NCBI RefSeq assembly: GCF_019112545.1
Contig: NW_025064904.1
Coordinates: 310,001 to 374,000, forward strand
From: Guyanagaster necrorhizus
Taxonomy: Eukaryota; Basidiomycota; Agaricomycetes; Agaricales; Physalacriaceae
Direction: 5' to 3'
Length of the DNA: 64,000 nt
Both the position numbers and the translations under genes were made by a program. Below, piece by piece: positions 1-15,900 of the stretch. A model generated the notes under the pieces. That model saw only the letters and a list, made by a program, of their open reading frames with translations. It had not been told where the DNA came from and did not search any database. The stretch's first letter is position 1. Each line of letters opens with the position of its first letter.

Positions 1-3000
1 TGGCGGAAATAACCAACACGACTGTCATACCGACACGGCTATGAAAGCTTTCGAGGGATCGATCAGTAGCGTTAAGAGAAAGCACCCCAAATCAGCAGTT
101 CCCGTTCTGATTACTGAAGACCCTGGGTGGGACTTCATGACATTAAAATAGCATACACTGGTACACAAAGTGGACTTGTATCGCGTTTTCTGGGCAACAG
201 ATAGTCGTAAGTCATCGACCTACAGGAGCAAGTGGAGCACTCACAGCAACAGTACCTAAACTACGGTCCGATGACTTGAGTGCTCGGTATCTTCCAACAA
301 AGTTCAGGCATCAGAGCCAGGGATTATCGAGATTAGATATTTGAAGAAAGACCGATGTTCGAGCACCACCAGACACAATAACAGCCAAGACTCTAGAACG
401 GAAGGTTCGAATAAGAGACTCCATATATGGAGAACATGTAGTGCGCCGCCCTTCGTTCTTATTCCACTGTAAGTTGTTGGAGGCAGAGCGGGACTGAAAC
501 AATCCCCATTAGAAGTGGCACAGAACTTTCCCTTACTCATGAATCCTTTTACAGAGTTTATGTACTTGGTGACAAAAGACCAAGCCAGGAACGTGGCAAA
601 TGCCTTTGAAGGCGTCGACCAATAGCAAACGTCAAAAAAGTTACATAGCAAGGACACTTCAGCGGAGTACTAACCAGTAGAAGTAACGAGTTTCTGATCC
701 AATATTCGGCCAAGGTGACGACTAGACGTATGTAAACTGTGCCTTGGGCACCATCAAGCATGTATGATGTGCCAACTAAACACGAAATATTGAGGACTCA
801 ACTTGGCTCTGCGACTAACAGGGATCATGACAGCATACGCTGTCAAGTACAATTGCGGAGTAAAGTTGCTAGTCTGGTTATGGTTCAAAGGCTTATTCTG
901 ACCAAGTCAAGTGGTATCTTACCGACAATCGCTCATTCTGTCAACGCTATTTTGTCGTCTGTCACGGTAAGAAATATTCGAGGAGACGGAACTGGGAGAA
1001 GTTCCTAGACGTCATGGTAACCTGATGAACGGGGAAAATGCCCTGAAGCACGCACCTAAAAGTCGCATTTTTTCAGACGGGCTAGTCATTGAATTGCTGT
1101 ATCGTCGGTGCGAATCCTACGAATGTGAGACAGTCACACAAGGAATCCACATGCTTGAAGATGACCATCTCAATCGAGATACCTTCGTTCATCGGTTATT
1201 GACAGTCAATCCCAGCTCTACGCTTGCGTGGCTTCACCATAAAGTTCCTAAAATTTGAGAACGCGGTGGTTTGATGACGATGAAATCACTGAACGAGGAG
1301 GCCTAGGTCTAATCCTTGTCATGTTGTCCTAGCAAGCATTGTGAAGGGCAAGTAGGTATCGGTATTGCGGTCCGAAATGCCGATCCGACCGCAGTTTCCT
1401 CCACGCGTTCTGTACAAAAGCTGCAATGCATATCTCTCTGAACAACGTCGGAAGTTGATCGTGAAATCTGGGGCACCGTTGCCCGACCCTGAATCGGATT
1501 TGGTGTTATAGACAACGAGGAGCATATGGCCACTTGAAGGGCTAAAAGGCACTTAATAACTGCGTCGGGAAGAAAGGGTGTTAGTTCCCGAGTCATTTTC
1601 TCTGGGAATCATCCACCCCCCTGCGATTAGCCGGGTGCTTGGCCTTTCCTCCGATCTGAATCTGCGACTTTCCCGTGTTCGAGGGTACATCGCCAAGAGG
1701 CGGGGACCGTATTCCACATTGTAATGTCAGCCAGAGTGTTTGTGACACGGCATGGGCACGTACTCAGACTTCTGGGAGATTTTCAAGTCGAAGACGTTGA
1801 TAGATGGGCGTTTTAGTGGAATGGGTATCCGCAGGAGTTAGAAGGTGGGATAGTTATTCTGAAGCCGGGGTGCATTTCGAATCCGTAGATAAGCTAGATT
1901 GAGACTGATGTGGTTCTAATGATGGAGATGTCCGGATCCATCGCCCATATACCATAATTTCGCGGTGAAGGCAACGGCAGGCTAAAGATGCTGGAGCAGC
2001 TGACCGTAGCTAGGAGACAGACGAATATGTATGGAGAAGAGACCCAGAAGGCGGCAGTAATAACAGGCGGTACCCTTGCTTCTGCTCTTGCTTCTTCATG
2101 ATGATTTACGCATCGTTCTGGAAGCATGATGTCTCTTTGCAACTCCACAGCAAGACGTCTTCATCCTGATAGGCGTCCATTCCTCTGGTAGATTTTAAGA
2201 ACAGATGGGCTCCTAGGAAGACGTCACAGGAAAAGATGAGCACATGCAAGGAAGACGTAGATGCTCGTTAAATAAACAAAAGAGAGGCTATTCGCTTTTC
2301 GGAAAAAGACAGATCAGGGTTAAGTGCAACCAATGCTCTAGACCACTAAATATTCCTTGTACACGTCGTCACCCCGATTGCCGGTTCATCGTCGCCAGAT
2401 CTGGACCAATATATGCAGTAGGAAATCACTCAGTTGGGCCACCTTGTAATTTTTTGCCACGTAAGCTGTCGAAGCATGGTGTTGGAAAGATAGCCAAGTT
2501 TTGAGTTGCAACACCAAGATAACTGAATATTTCATTGGCCCATTTCAAACTTGAAGAGACAGGAAGCATGAACCGTTTCGGACCGAGATGCCCATTATAC
2601 AGTGTCCATTCCCTAGATGCTGATGCGTAGTTCCCGCGGTAAGGCGTGGATATAGCGGTGGGGCGAACTGCAATAGGGCCGAACGAGTATTGGGGCCAGC
2701 TGGCCGTGGTAGTTCGAGAAGAAGCTGAAAATCGTAGTTCACGGCAGACATTTTTTGCGGCGTTAAATGCACTGCCACCAAGTTCGAACGACCATCATTC
2801 AGATTCTGTGAGTAAATACATATTCATATAGATTCTCGCGTTTTCGGATCTTTTGCCTTTGTGACTGGGTATCTGTGCGAAATTGGATGCACCTTTTGGT
2901 GTAGCACTAGTAGACGACGTACCAACCATTTCAAGGTACTAACGGGTTTCTACCGCTAACCGCAGTTGTCATAATACGGTGAGTCTCTACCATCGGCATT

Positions 3001-6000
3001 TAGCTAACGTACTGGAATGATACATAATCATTCAGTACTTGCCGCCCAGTTTTTCCGGAGATTACCGTCTTGGTTGTGGAGGCTGCTTGAGGAGACCTGT
3101 ACTGCTTCCTCATGTCAAGGCTTCCACGGTACCGTGGCCCGTTGTGTCTCATTTTGATTGTATCTCTTCACCCACCAGTCAACATGTACAACGACGTTCC
3201 AACCGCCAGGCAACGCGCTATGATTTTGTTCTCTGTTAATTTTGAACATGAACCTTTCAGGCAACGGGCGTGTTGTCTATTCAGTAGTCGATGCCATACT
3301 ATGCTGATTATGCAAAGTATATTTCTATTAGATTCATGCAGGGTAGCATGTTTTCGTCAACAACGCCGTTGATTTGTGGCAACTATTCCTCTTCCCACCC
3401 TTTCGCGCCCCGTAGGGTTAAGACGTTAAGATATTTCCGTTGAATAGGCTCTCCTATGCGTCACTGAACGCACTGTATGATTTTTAGACTGACGAATGGC
3501 CGCTCTTGTATTGAATATTAAAGACCCTCCGGACAGCAACCTATCATTTTGCATTCATATTCCGTAGGTTACACACACTAGCGTCAAAGACGTATCGCTT
3601 ACTCCTTGCGTATTAGCTCCTTATATGCATGCACCGGGGTGTAGTGGGCTCGCTTAAGCAACATGCAGAATATTTTTATAATATTGCCGTACATGGCGAT
3701 ACTTACACATGATGGTACCCTAGACGTCCATCGTGTGTTGCATACGTTTGCTACTAACATTGTGGGACGTTAATCACACAATTTGATTGTCCTCGTGCAA
3801 CTCTTCTCGACGGTGACTACTAACTGATATGGAGGATCATGGTGAGACTGGTGTTGACGGCTAGCTCCAGTCAAAAATGTATGTTATTCCTTCTCCATGT
3901 AATACTGGAGCTCTCTTGCTCTCTTGCTCCTAAAGTCTGGCCGCAGCCCAGGTCTTTCTCTGTAGCACTGAAAGCTGGCTGAACCGCCTCACGGCCCGTA
4001 TACTCTCAAATAATTCCGAGACGAACACTATTGACTGCTTTAGGTCGGGATCATTTTCTTAGCACGATTTCCTGTCATGATTCTCCTTCGACGTACTATG
4101 TAACCGTTATAGCGAGAACATCTAGGATTTCTGATTCATTTGGTATCAGTAAGGTAAAGTTCTCCACGGAGCAGGAAGAATATTTAGGTTGCTATACCCA
4201 CCTTCAATGAAGTTGATGCACTGCATCCGTATGTTCGGTTACTGTATCTAGGTGGGTGTTGTCCTGAAATCCCCCCCTTCCATCGAACGTTCTTTCTCGA
4301 AATATTGAAGATGGTCGGGTCTTTCTACTTCGTAGACCGCCATCGTCCGTCATTTGGCGGCGAGCTAATCATGAAAACACTTATTGAAAACATTTCCTAA
4401 TGTGTGAGATGTCTTGGGCATCACGGCCCGTGTGTAGCACTTATGCCATGCTTCTCACGATAATTTTGGGTCTTCATTCAGCGCAGTTTCTGTTAACGTG
4501 AAGGAAGACACGGTGGAGCTCGAGTCTTGTTTTTCCTTTTACATCATATTTCGTGTCACAACTTCGCAGTTCGCGTGTGCGAACAATGTGTCAGGAGTGT
4601 GCTCTGCGGAGACTTCGGCGCTAGCATAGATCCTTATAGGACTCGGTAAATATGCATGGGGCGATACCCTCTCTGGTGTGGCCGAAGAATACCCGGAACC
4701 GAGGTGGTGAGTACATTTTTCCTGTAGAAACTGCAACGATGTAGTCACGGAACAAATAGGAAAATATGGCTTAATTCGACTTTCAAAGTACGTGATTTCG
4801 ATGGACAGTGGCTCAACTTTGCTAATATGGAGTGACTCTATTGAAAACCGACTATCGGATAGGAAAAGTACAGGTTTGTATGCTCCCATCTTGCTAGATG
4901 GAGTTCTATTCAGCTAGGCGATATCTAGTCCTCAAGGTAACTCCTTCAGGACACAAGGACTCCCTCGAAGACCCTAGCGTGTGCTACGGCATCTCACAAT
5001 GTCAATGGCATGCCTTCTGGGCGTGTTAACTCGAACATGTCGCGGCTGTTATCTTCCGATGGGTCTTCTACCAGTATTTCAGAAAGGAAGGCGAAGCAAG
5101 GCAAGGCTTACCCGCACCGTACATATGCCTGACCTGAAATATGCTTCGGTCTGGATACCGCAGCGGCTGACATTCAACATGTCTTAACATAGCGACAAAC
5201 ACGCAACAAAGTCTTGACCATACCTTGCCTCGGTTCCTTCCTCAACATCTTTTACTGTAAATCTCCATCAGCTGACCCGGATGCTATATCTTCCCTGGTC
5301 CGCTTCATTACCGGAAGTCTCATGGAGTTCGGAGAGCATCGGACGCTAGAGAACTGGTCCTATATTCATTTTCTTTTCTTCTTCACGTTTACGGTACTCT
5401 CAATTCCTTCAGTAAAATGCCGAGGGATCGCAGCGCCACCCATCCTTTTGGCGTGACGGACAGGAAGAGTCGCGGCAATGATGTACAGATGTACCTGATC
5501 TATCGGAAAGAAACAATGTCAATGGATTTGCCTACACGACCTCGCGTCCCGTAGTCATTGAAATACCTAATGGCGAAAGACCCACCCATACAATGGTATA
5601 GTGTTTCCTCTTCGCGCGATTTCTTTTAATTCAGTTGACCTTAAGCGGCGGAGCAATCATGGCAGCCAAGGTCCTTCTTTTCAATCAAATCTGGATTCCC
5701 GTTGTTCGATTTTTACTCCAAATCGTTTCAGCCATGTTTTGATCTGCCGCGATATCTGCTGTATCAGAGTAATAGAAGACACATCGATTCGTCTTCCATA
5801 TTCCAAATGCTCCGGTTAAGGATACCCATTTTTTCATTGGATGTGTTTCAATGTACGCAATGTATGTATTATTTTGATTTCAACTGCCAAAATTAGTCTC
5901 GTACACCGTCATGAGTAGCATACAAACCATAAACAGGGATGTAGAAAGATATGCAGATGCCCAAAAGATAATGCGTGTAATAATTATGAGCCTGATGAAG

Positions 6001-6086
6001 AGGTATCACGAAATCGTCCGGGGTCGAAGATGCTGATAAATGATGAAACTAAAGATTATTAAAAGGCGAAGGGCGCAATTCGTCCC
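1..6086. other. Six kilobases with no recognisable gene
   Basis: I see no gene here on either strand. The longest open frames are about 90-120 codons (for example 4539-4889 on the minus strand). They show no recognisable motif, no credible chain of GT-AG introns and no coding-like residue usage. Base composition is close to the neighbouring genes and CpG is common, so this is not the CpG-depleted transposon material found on the right. I found no tRNA, rRNA, tandem array or LTR. It could be decayed coding sequence, noncoding RNA or plain intergenic DNA; the sequence alone does not decide. Confidence 0.5.
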
Positions 6087-8596
6087 TCACGCCATCAATG
6101 ACAAAAATTTAGGATGCTCGTATAATGGTAGATATGCATTGAGGTGGACGAGCGCCAGCCGAGATATTTTCTCTGCGAGGGTACGAATCTCCCCGGCTAG
6201 AGGTTCCATACCGGTCGCCGTTCCGATATTCACGGTTGACCGTGAAGTGGAGGAAATCATCGAGAAGAAATCAACAGACGACAGCTGTCCAGTTGAAGAG
6301 TCCCTGCCCGGGTAGCAGAGAGCGACGACTGCATTAAATACGACGTCACGAAGGCGGTTACGAAGCAGTATCGTAAGGTAAGAGTTCGGCTGGATGTTGA
6401 GATCCGCCCATTTTTGAGCTACGCTGAGGGTACGTTCGTCTGGAGAGGGGCCGATGCATAGACACGAAGGCGATAAACGAGGCGAAGGTGACGATGCGGG
6501 GGATGGCGAAGGTGATGGAGATAGAGGTGGCGCTGGTGACAGTGGAGATGAGGGTGCTGATACTGTTGATGATAATGTAGGCCGGAAAAGAGAACATAAA
6601 TACGCTTTGTTTTGACCTTCCTTAGCTCGCATGGCAATCTGCAGGACAACATCCTGTTTTACGCGTAGCCATTTTTCATCACCGTCCTTAAAAGAATCCT
6701 GTTCGAGGAAACAGTAGCCGATGCGAGAGGATCCGATGTCTCGGATTTCATTTTTGAGCTTCACTAAAAACGCCTCGTCCACCTTGGGGGCTTGTTGGTG
6801 CGGAGTTACGGCGGGGTTTACCGAACACAGCAACTGTCGGTACAGAAGCAGAAACATGAACATTGCTGTCAGATCAGCAACATCTGCGCTAAGCAACACC
6901 AGACGGTTGTTATCGAGATAACACGTTTCTGGGAAGCCCGGGAGTGGGGCGGTAGGCGATGTCGGCGGTGTAGAGGAAGGACTGGGCAATGATGATGGCG
7001 AGATGCGTGTTGGCGGATTAAAAACAAGATCAGTGAGACCTTTAAGGGCAGCGATGTAAATTTGTTGATTTCGTTTCAGTTGAGGGTATCTTAGGCCATC
7101 TGAGTATGATGGGTGCAAAAGGACAGCTGTACGTGAAAGCATAGACGAGTGGGATCGCCATATCCACTCCCGAGTGACAGTCAAGGAAGAGGAGAGTTTA
7201 CGGCTTTTGAAAGTTTTGAGCTCCCAGTGACCTGACGTTCGCTTGAGATAGGGACGCAATGTTTGCAGTTGATGGTTCGCGATGTCCTGGCGAGAAGATG
7301 ATGTTAGAATATGAATTGGAAAAATAATGCGGCGGCTAACCAATTTCATGAGTTCTAAGATGTCCATACAAAGCCGAATAGCCTTCATAGGATCCCCCTT
7401 GCCGATCTGGCAGCCAGGTTTGCACGCCTCAGCCGCCTCGACCATGCCCTCAACTGCCTGGTCCCTTATGGGAGCGCAGTGGGCTTTGAGCGTGGAACCA
7501 ATAGCGCGGAACAATCCCGAAGGGTCGAAAACCCGATGCTTAAGCTCTTGCTCGATAAGTGACGGATCGAATATAGAGCGAATGTGGCTGGCCTGGGCCG
7601 TATGTTCCTGGATCTGGGATTTGAAGGATCCAGGATTTACGTACATGCCAGATATGCTTGAGAGGGGTTGGAGAACGAGAAGAAGGACCTCTAGGAATTC
7701 TGAAAGGAGTGGCCGAATGCGGGACGGCATTCGCAGCGTTACAACACGAAGAGAAGGTGAAAATACAGAGACGGGAACATCGGAAGGCGAAGGATGATGA
7801 CAAGCGCAAACGACGGGTAAATGAGGCTGACCATGCACGTCGAAGGATATGCATGTGCAGCCTGACTCGAGTTCCTGAACAACTGCATTCCAGTACTTTT
7901 CAGAAAGCTCGCGTTTCCGTCTGCTGCCTGTTGGTCGGAAATGAAGACCGGAATCGAACAGCAAGTCGTGGCCTATGTGAAATCGACTGGTTGAGAAGGA
8001 ATAAAGTGGGACAGATGTAATTACACACGAAGTTGTGGGCTGCGAAGAATGACGTCCAGATCCAACTCTTTCAGACTGTGCCTGTTGACAAGCGGCAGTT
8101 GAGGTGGTATATGCGGTGAATTTGCTTCTACGTGCATGGGCTGGGCTGCGTCTGGTGGGCGCAAGACACATTTCGCGACCACAGGAGTGTCTCTAAGGTG
8201 AAGGAGAGAACCTGTCGACGGCCCAGGATCTGTGCCACATACAATGCCAAGGTCCTCGACGTCGCTGCCATATCTATCAATTGGCGGCGGCTTTGCAGGA
8301 GGCATTTTGACTGGGAATCTCCGTGCTAGTGCGAGATGCCTGGAAGGCATTGCCCTCGGAGGCATCTTGGCTGTCTCGTGGCGAGGACGTTTCGCGGGGC
8401 TGGCAAGTTGTTGCTCCCCCGTATCCCAAATGGCGCCGGTACGCAGCCAGGACTGTCGTGGGGCACTGCAAGACACTCCTGAGGACGGTTGGTCGACGAG
8501 CATGGCGTCGACTACAGCATCGGTCGAGGAGGGGTCCTGGTCGTCGCTGTCGGCCTTGCGCTTGCGGTTGTAAGGAAAGCCATGGGGATCGTCCAT
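6087..8596 (-). CDS. TCP11/Sok1-family protein
   Basis: Exons on the minus strand: 8596-8029, 7972-7341, 7286-6087. The 56 nt intron at 7973-8028 joins the first exon in phase so that it reads SPQLRHDLLFDSG, the start of the conserved TCP11 region. A second 54 nt intron (7287-7340) has no stop and keeps frame; removing it restores the family sequence ELMKL-DIANHQLQTLRP. Other family landmarks are KYWNAVVQELESGCTC, PSRIRPLLSEFLEVLL, the block FDPSGLFRAIGSTLKAHCAP, and an N-terminal basic, proline-rich and presumably disordered part of about 190 residues. The whole is about 865 residues. TCP11-family proteins such as yeast Sok1 suppress cAMP/PKA-pathway defects in fungi; biochemical role unknown. 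A Ser/Pro-rich low-complexity stretch lies near 6430-6570. The family call is firm and function is inferred. Confidence 0.9.
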
Positions 8597-10710
8597 GAAG
8601 AGGGGAGGGAGAAAGGAAAGGGAGAGAATGAGGGAGAATATATATTAGGAATGAAGGTACCCCTTAGTATTACCGCCTTATATCTGAACACATGGCTGCA
8701 GGTGGCGACAAGCGTTTGCATAAATTTTTACCAAGTCCGCATTTGCCCAGTTGAGCGAACCACGTTATTCCCCATTACATACCCTTCTACATTTTTACCT
8801 TGCCTGCCACTGTCTGGGTCTCTTCTTCCTGTTCTACTCTTCTCCATGTAGGACCCTGGCCCTTATCATACCTTCCTAACACCATATATCATCCGGAAAC
8901 AGGTAGACTACGGATATCACGCCTCGTGCCTATTCCTATATTTTACAAAGTTAAAACCTTGATTATTTCCACTTACCATCTATGTCTTTTTTCAATGTCT
9001 CGTGGGCTTGTGTCCCCAAGGGTGTGGAACTGGTACGGCAGGGGTCAGGAAATCAATCATCACCGAATTGTCTTACCGCTTGCGTTCCAATTCCGTTCCA
9101 ATCAGTACTTGATCGTTCGTTCCATCTAGTTCGTTTTGTTCCGTGCTCAGCTATTTCCTTTTAACGCATGCCTCTTCTCTAGGACCATATTTATCGCCCA
9201 CAGGCCCCCCCACACACGGCATCTGTCTGTCCACGGGATGTTCGTGGCGTCATCCTATCTCCAGGCTTGTGGCTGGTGGGACCATCAGTCGAGACTGCAT
9301 TCTGCAGTTGCCTTCGGGCGAATTTCCGAATTCTCCTTTGTCGACTTTGCTCGTCGCTTCGCCGGACTCGGTCATGTTGTCAGGCAGTATTCTTGGTCCT
9401 TGTCAATGCCATGTTCTCTTGTTATATAAATGCCTATCCTTGATCAACATTCATTTATTAATTTGGATCGATTTCAATTCCCTGCCGTCGGTTGCATCTC
9501 ATCACTGGCCGTCCGGTACAAAGGGAAGGGCAGACTTGTAACATCTGACCACATCTGACTACCCCGTTGTTCTCCGTACCGCCGGGTAATCCCAATGAGT
9601 CGTTCTTCCGCCGCTCGTCGCGACAATGAATATACCCGAGGGTCACTGCTCAAATTCTGTCACTTTCCCGGGTTACGCCACAGTGCTCATCGATCACGAT
9701 ATATGGACGTCTGCAAACAGAGACATCTCCCCAAATTCTTTGGCCACTGGGCTCATACAATCTATCCCCTGCCAAGGCTACCATGGGAGCTACCTTCTCC
9801 TGCGAGCGGTACCCCGATCCTGATGAAATAAACTCCACTGTCACCGCGTGCGTACAATGAGTTTCTTATACAAAAGCCTCTCACAGCTGTTCTATAACAT
9901 ACATTCACCTTTCCATCAACATCAAGAATCACTTGTTCAGAGCCATTCAGATTCTCACTTACGACGGGACATTGCCGCGCTCCGGTACCTTTCCCTCCCC
10001 CACTTCTGGTATCTACAGTTGTAATGATACCGAGGGCGAAACTCATTCAAATTTGGACCGTTTCCAGATTTACTCCTAGGCCACAGATGGAATCTTTGGG
10101 ATAGACCTCGGTGCGTCCGCCGGTCTTGATAGTTCAGCCACTTGAATATAAAACGCTCAAGTTTTCCTGCCGTCTGCCACGGACCGCACACTCTGAGCCG
10201 TTGTGTACAGAAGCTGTCATTATCCCGTGCATCTCGTACTCGGTAAGTTAGAACCAGTTTCAACTACATGACTCAGGATGGCGCAGAGAATGTTCTGGAT
10301 ACTCTTCTCGCCATAGCGCCCGTGATAGGCATGCTGCAGTGCTGTTTTCACCCTCTTATCGTACATCCTCTATTAGTATACGCAAGTGCGTCCCGAGGAA
10401 TTGAAACTGTTCTTGATTCTTCCATATGATAAACTCGGGTCGAATGCCCGCCGTATTTGGATCGGGCGTTTCCTCGCGTTTTCCATTTATGTCGGGATAC
10501 GAATTATTTGATCCATTTGGGGGCGGAAAAGGTAATGTCCCTGAGTACCTTCATCAGACTATGACTCAAGAATTCAATATTCAATGACTCTGTGGTCTCC
10601 TGTTTCGGACAATAAGGCTATTTGTGAAAAAAATAACTTAGTAGTTGGGATATGAAGGCAGGAAAAAACCTCGAGGCTGCTCATAATCATCATCAACGCT
10701 GAACCGCTCT
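8597..10710. other. 2.1 kb intergenic stretch, no gene recognised
   Basis: This lies between the start of the TCP11 gene and the stop of the V-ATPase gene. The first 100 bp upstream of the TCP11 start are purine-rich on the plus strand and contain TATATATTA near 8640, possibly part of that gene's promoter. From about 9140 to 10060 open frames of 60-130 codons occur on both strands (for example 9143-9541 plus and 9762-10046 minus). I could not connect them through introns to any family. CpG content is normal. Confidence 0.45.
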
Positions 10711-12741
<2,031 letters not shown>

Positions 12742-12923
12742 TTTCCAGAATTACACAAATTTCACCGTCAACCAGAACTAGGACAGGGATATGGAAGGAA
12801 AAATGTAATGGTGGATGCAATGCCAGTGACGACTCGATCAGGGTTTCCCACGATCCGGCCACAGCCACCCTTAACTACCTAATCTGCTCAGATATTTACT
12901 TGCTCGTAACGTAGACAATTGTT

Positions 12924-15900
12924 TCATATTTCACCCTTAAATGATTCCACTATGTGTTGTGCCTTTTCACAAACAGCCTTGATGTCGCTTGATGACCTAC
13001 GGAATTTGAACATCAGTGTTTGCTCGAAATCGGAGTATTCGTCACCCACCACTCGGTCTCCAGCAATAGCTCTTCCACTTCTTCGGTATCCTTGTTGAGG
13101 TCCATACTCTGAACTTTAAGGTAAAGAAGTTCAGCAGCGTCAGAACGGATCTATGTGAATAATGTCAGACTTAAGGTTATCTTAAATGAACCGAGACTTA
13201 CGGTGGGGAATCGATGGGCAAGAAAACTTGGGAGGCTGGTGATGCATCGTTCAAACATCACATCAAATGCGAGGAGATTGACAACACTTTAAAACGAAGA
13301 GTGGATCTTAGTGGGATGATCGGAATCTGATACCACACTTACATCTTCATGGACTCATGTATTCGTTGAACGCTCTTCAGTCGATCTATATGTCGGGATG
13401 CCATCAGATGCAAACTATCCAGACTGAGGACAAAGTCAGATAGAAACAATCGTGACGAAAATAAAGTGACCTTTTGATGCCCGAATCATCAGAGGAAAGT
13501 TTTTCCAGTGCCCCAGCCTCAAGCAGGACATTGACCGTCTGGAGAACTGGTACTATGATATTGTTAGAACTTATGTTTGCCTTAGCATATTTGATCAAAT
13601 CATTCGCAAGTGTGACAAGGTCGTAAGCTTCTGTTGGCCCGCTGGCAGGTAAAGATCGTGCATATGTCGACAAACTTGTTGAGACGGGTCGATGCTGAGA
13701 AGTATTTACATCAACAAATAAACAGATGACTGATGGGCGGAAGATATACATACAATGTTATCCGTCTTGCTGCCTAGACTCATAATAAGGCCCGTCAGGA
13801 CCGGTTGACGATATTCTTCGATTTCCAAAAGACGAACAGCCCTGGGAAACAACCAGTACCCGTCGCTCCAGCCTACACTTTCAGTGCCACTAGCATATAA
13901 CGTTTAAAATCAGTGCACGAAGATAAACTGGAAACTTACGATGCAAAAAGCTCCACGAGTAAGCCACAACTCGGCAACTGCCAGCGCTCGCTGTCCTTCA
14001 CATCTGGTACAGGTAGCCGAAGAAGTCTTAGAATACACTCTCCAGCGTCCTGTCTAACATTATCTAATCTCTCAACTCCCTGTTTAAGAATTCCGATAAC
14101 TGCGAGGTGGTACTTCGATGGAGGTAAGTAATCATCAAAGCGGTTGATGGTACTGGCGTTCGAGATGAGAATTTCAGAGACCGATGTCAAACCTCGTACG
14201 CAAGCCATTCGGATCCAAGAGCCTACATCACCTCTTTCATCAATTGTGTAGTCTTCTAATCCACCCAAAAGAGCATCAAACAATGAAGTGAAGACTTCTG
14301 GGGACATATCTATGCAGGATTTCAGAGACATGTCGGGAAGGCCCATAGGAGCAACGTACGGTCATTGAGATGGAGAAGCACGTTTTGAACGATTTGAGGG
14401 ATGGCGAGATAACAGTTGCGACGAGCTTCCACATTGGTGCTGAAGGCATCTCGCTAAAGACATGGTGAGCGAGCTGCAAGATATTAAAAAAACTGATCAG
14501 CGCTGACCGAGGGTCTGGCACACTCTAGAAGGCAACCAATACTATCCGGCAAGCACTTCGGAAAAGAATCATAATCGATCACACCCAATACTCGGCCAAG
14601 ACTCTGCTGACTGGAGAAGGATCCAAATCTCAATTCCCGGATCAATGTTTGGGGATGGAGTAAGATGAATGAAAGATGTGAGAAGCAAAAAAAAAAGACT
14701 CATCTGGTAACAGTGGCAAAGCAGTCCACTAATTTACTGATGGAAGCCATAGCCATTGCCGCAGCTTCCTGCACGGAGACACGCCGATGTTTCAAACCAA
14801 AGTCTACAACCTGTCTCCACTTAGGAACAGAGGTGTTTGGTCCCATACTAATTTCCGTCAACGTCACTGTACTTGCGATTAAGTGGCATGCTGCTGCAGT
14901 AACAGTCTCATTTCGAGATCCTACTAAAACAGCGTGAGGTACAATTGCAAGGTATTTGAAAATCTAGAAAGAACATCAATAACACAATGTACGGCGTGCG
15001 CGTAACATACATCTCGCATTTGTTGCTCCCTTTCGACTTCTGAGGAAGCCCGATCACGGCAGGCAATAGATAGCTCGGTCAATGCAAGAAGGCCTCCATG
15101 GATATCCGTTCCATCAGGGGATTCGAGTAATTTCGCCTGTTCCTATTATGAGTAGACAGCAATACATAAATGAACTGACGAACCGCTCTGGAACAGACTT
15201 GTGGACCCAACCCTGATAGATCTAATAGACAAATAAGACGAAGAGACTGAGATGCCAGCTGTCGCAGGTTCACATCCCAATGCCTCAGCGGTACGTCCAA
15301 TACATGGTCAAAGAGATATCTTCGGTATTCCGGGTGACTGGAACCCGGTGGTTGAGCTAACCGAACTAGAGAATAGTTAAGATGCCTACTCGGCGACTTG
15401 AGGTGCTGCAACGAGAAATGCATTCCGCCTAATGCCCACAGCGTAGAAGTCGGTCTTGCGTAAAACGTCAATTCCGTGGGGGAATAATCCCTAAGACATT
15501 TTCATACAATATCCGCATGCGACAAAAACCTCACTCACCGTCCTTCCCACATGTTCTTGGAAAGCGGCGCTGGCAGCTCGCCGAATGTGTATTTCACGAT
15601 CGTAAAGTGAAACTGTGACTAATTGACGAGCGAGCTCCTCAGCATGAGGTGCCAGTTCGTTGGGATTTTTGCTCCTAGCGAGAGCCCAAAAGACGTAGGC
15701 AGCAGCATCACGGACATTAGAACCTATGGAATGAGCACCCTTCCTCAAATCAAAGTACAATGCCTAAAGGGAAATGTGAGCCCAGACAGAAGCATTGGGT
15801 CTAGCTCATTAACCTTTGAAAGCCAATTAAGTAACTCGGGGAGTCTCTCCGAGCTAATAAGGCCTCTACGTGCCATTTCGGCACAAGCAAGAGATGAACC

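Noticed and set aside
1060..1130. B-box-like GGTGCGAATCC, possible tRNA
   Set aside because: No matching A box, acceptor stem or anticodon arm around it.
7327..7797. 156-codon plus-strand frame opposite TCP11
   Set aside because: Antisense shadow with no motif; conserved TCP11 blocks lie on the minus strand.
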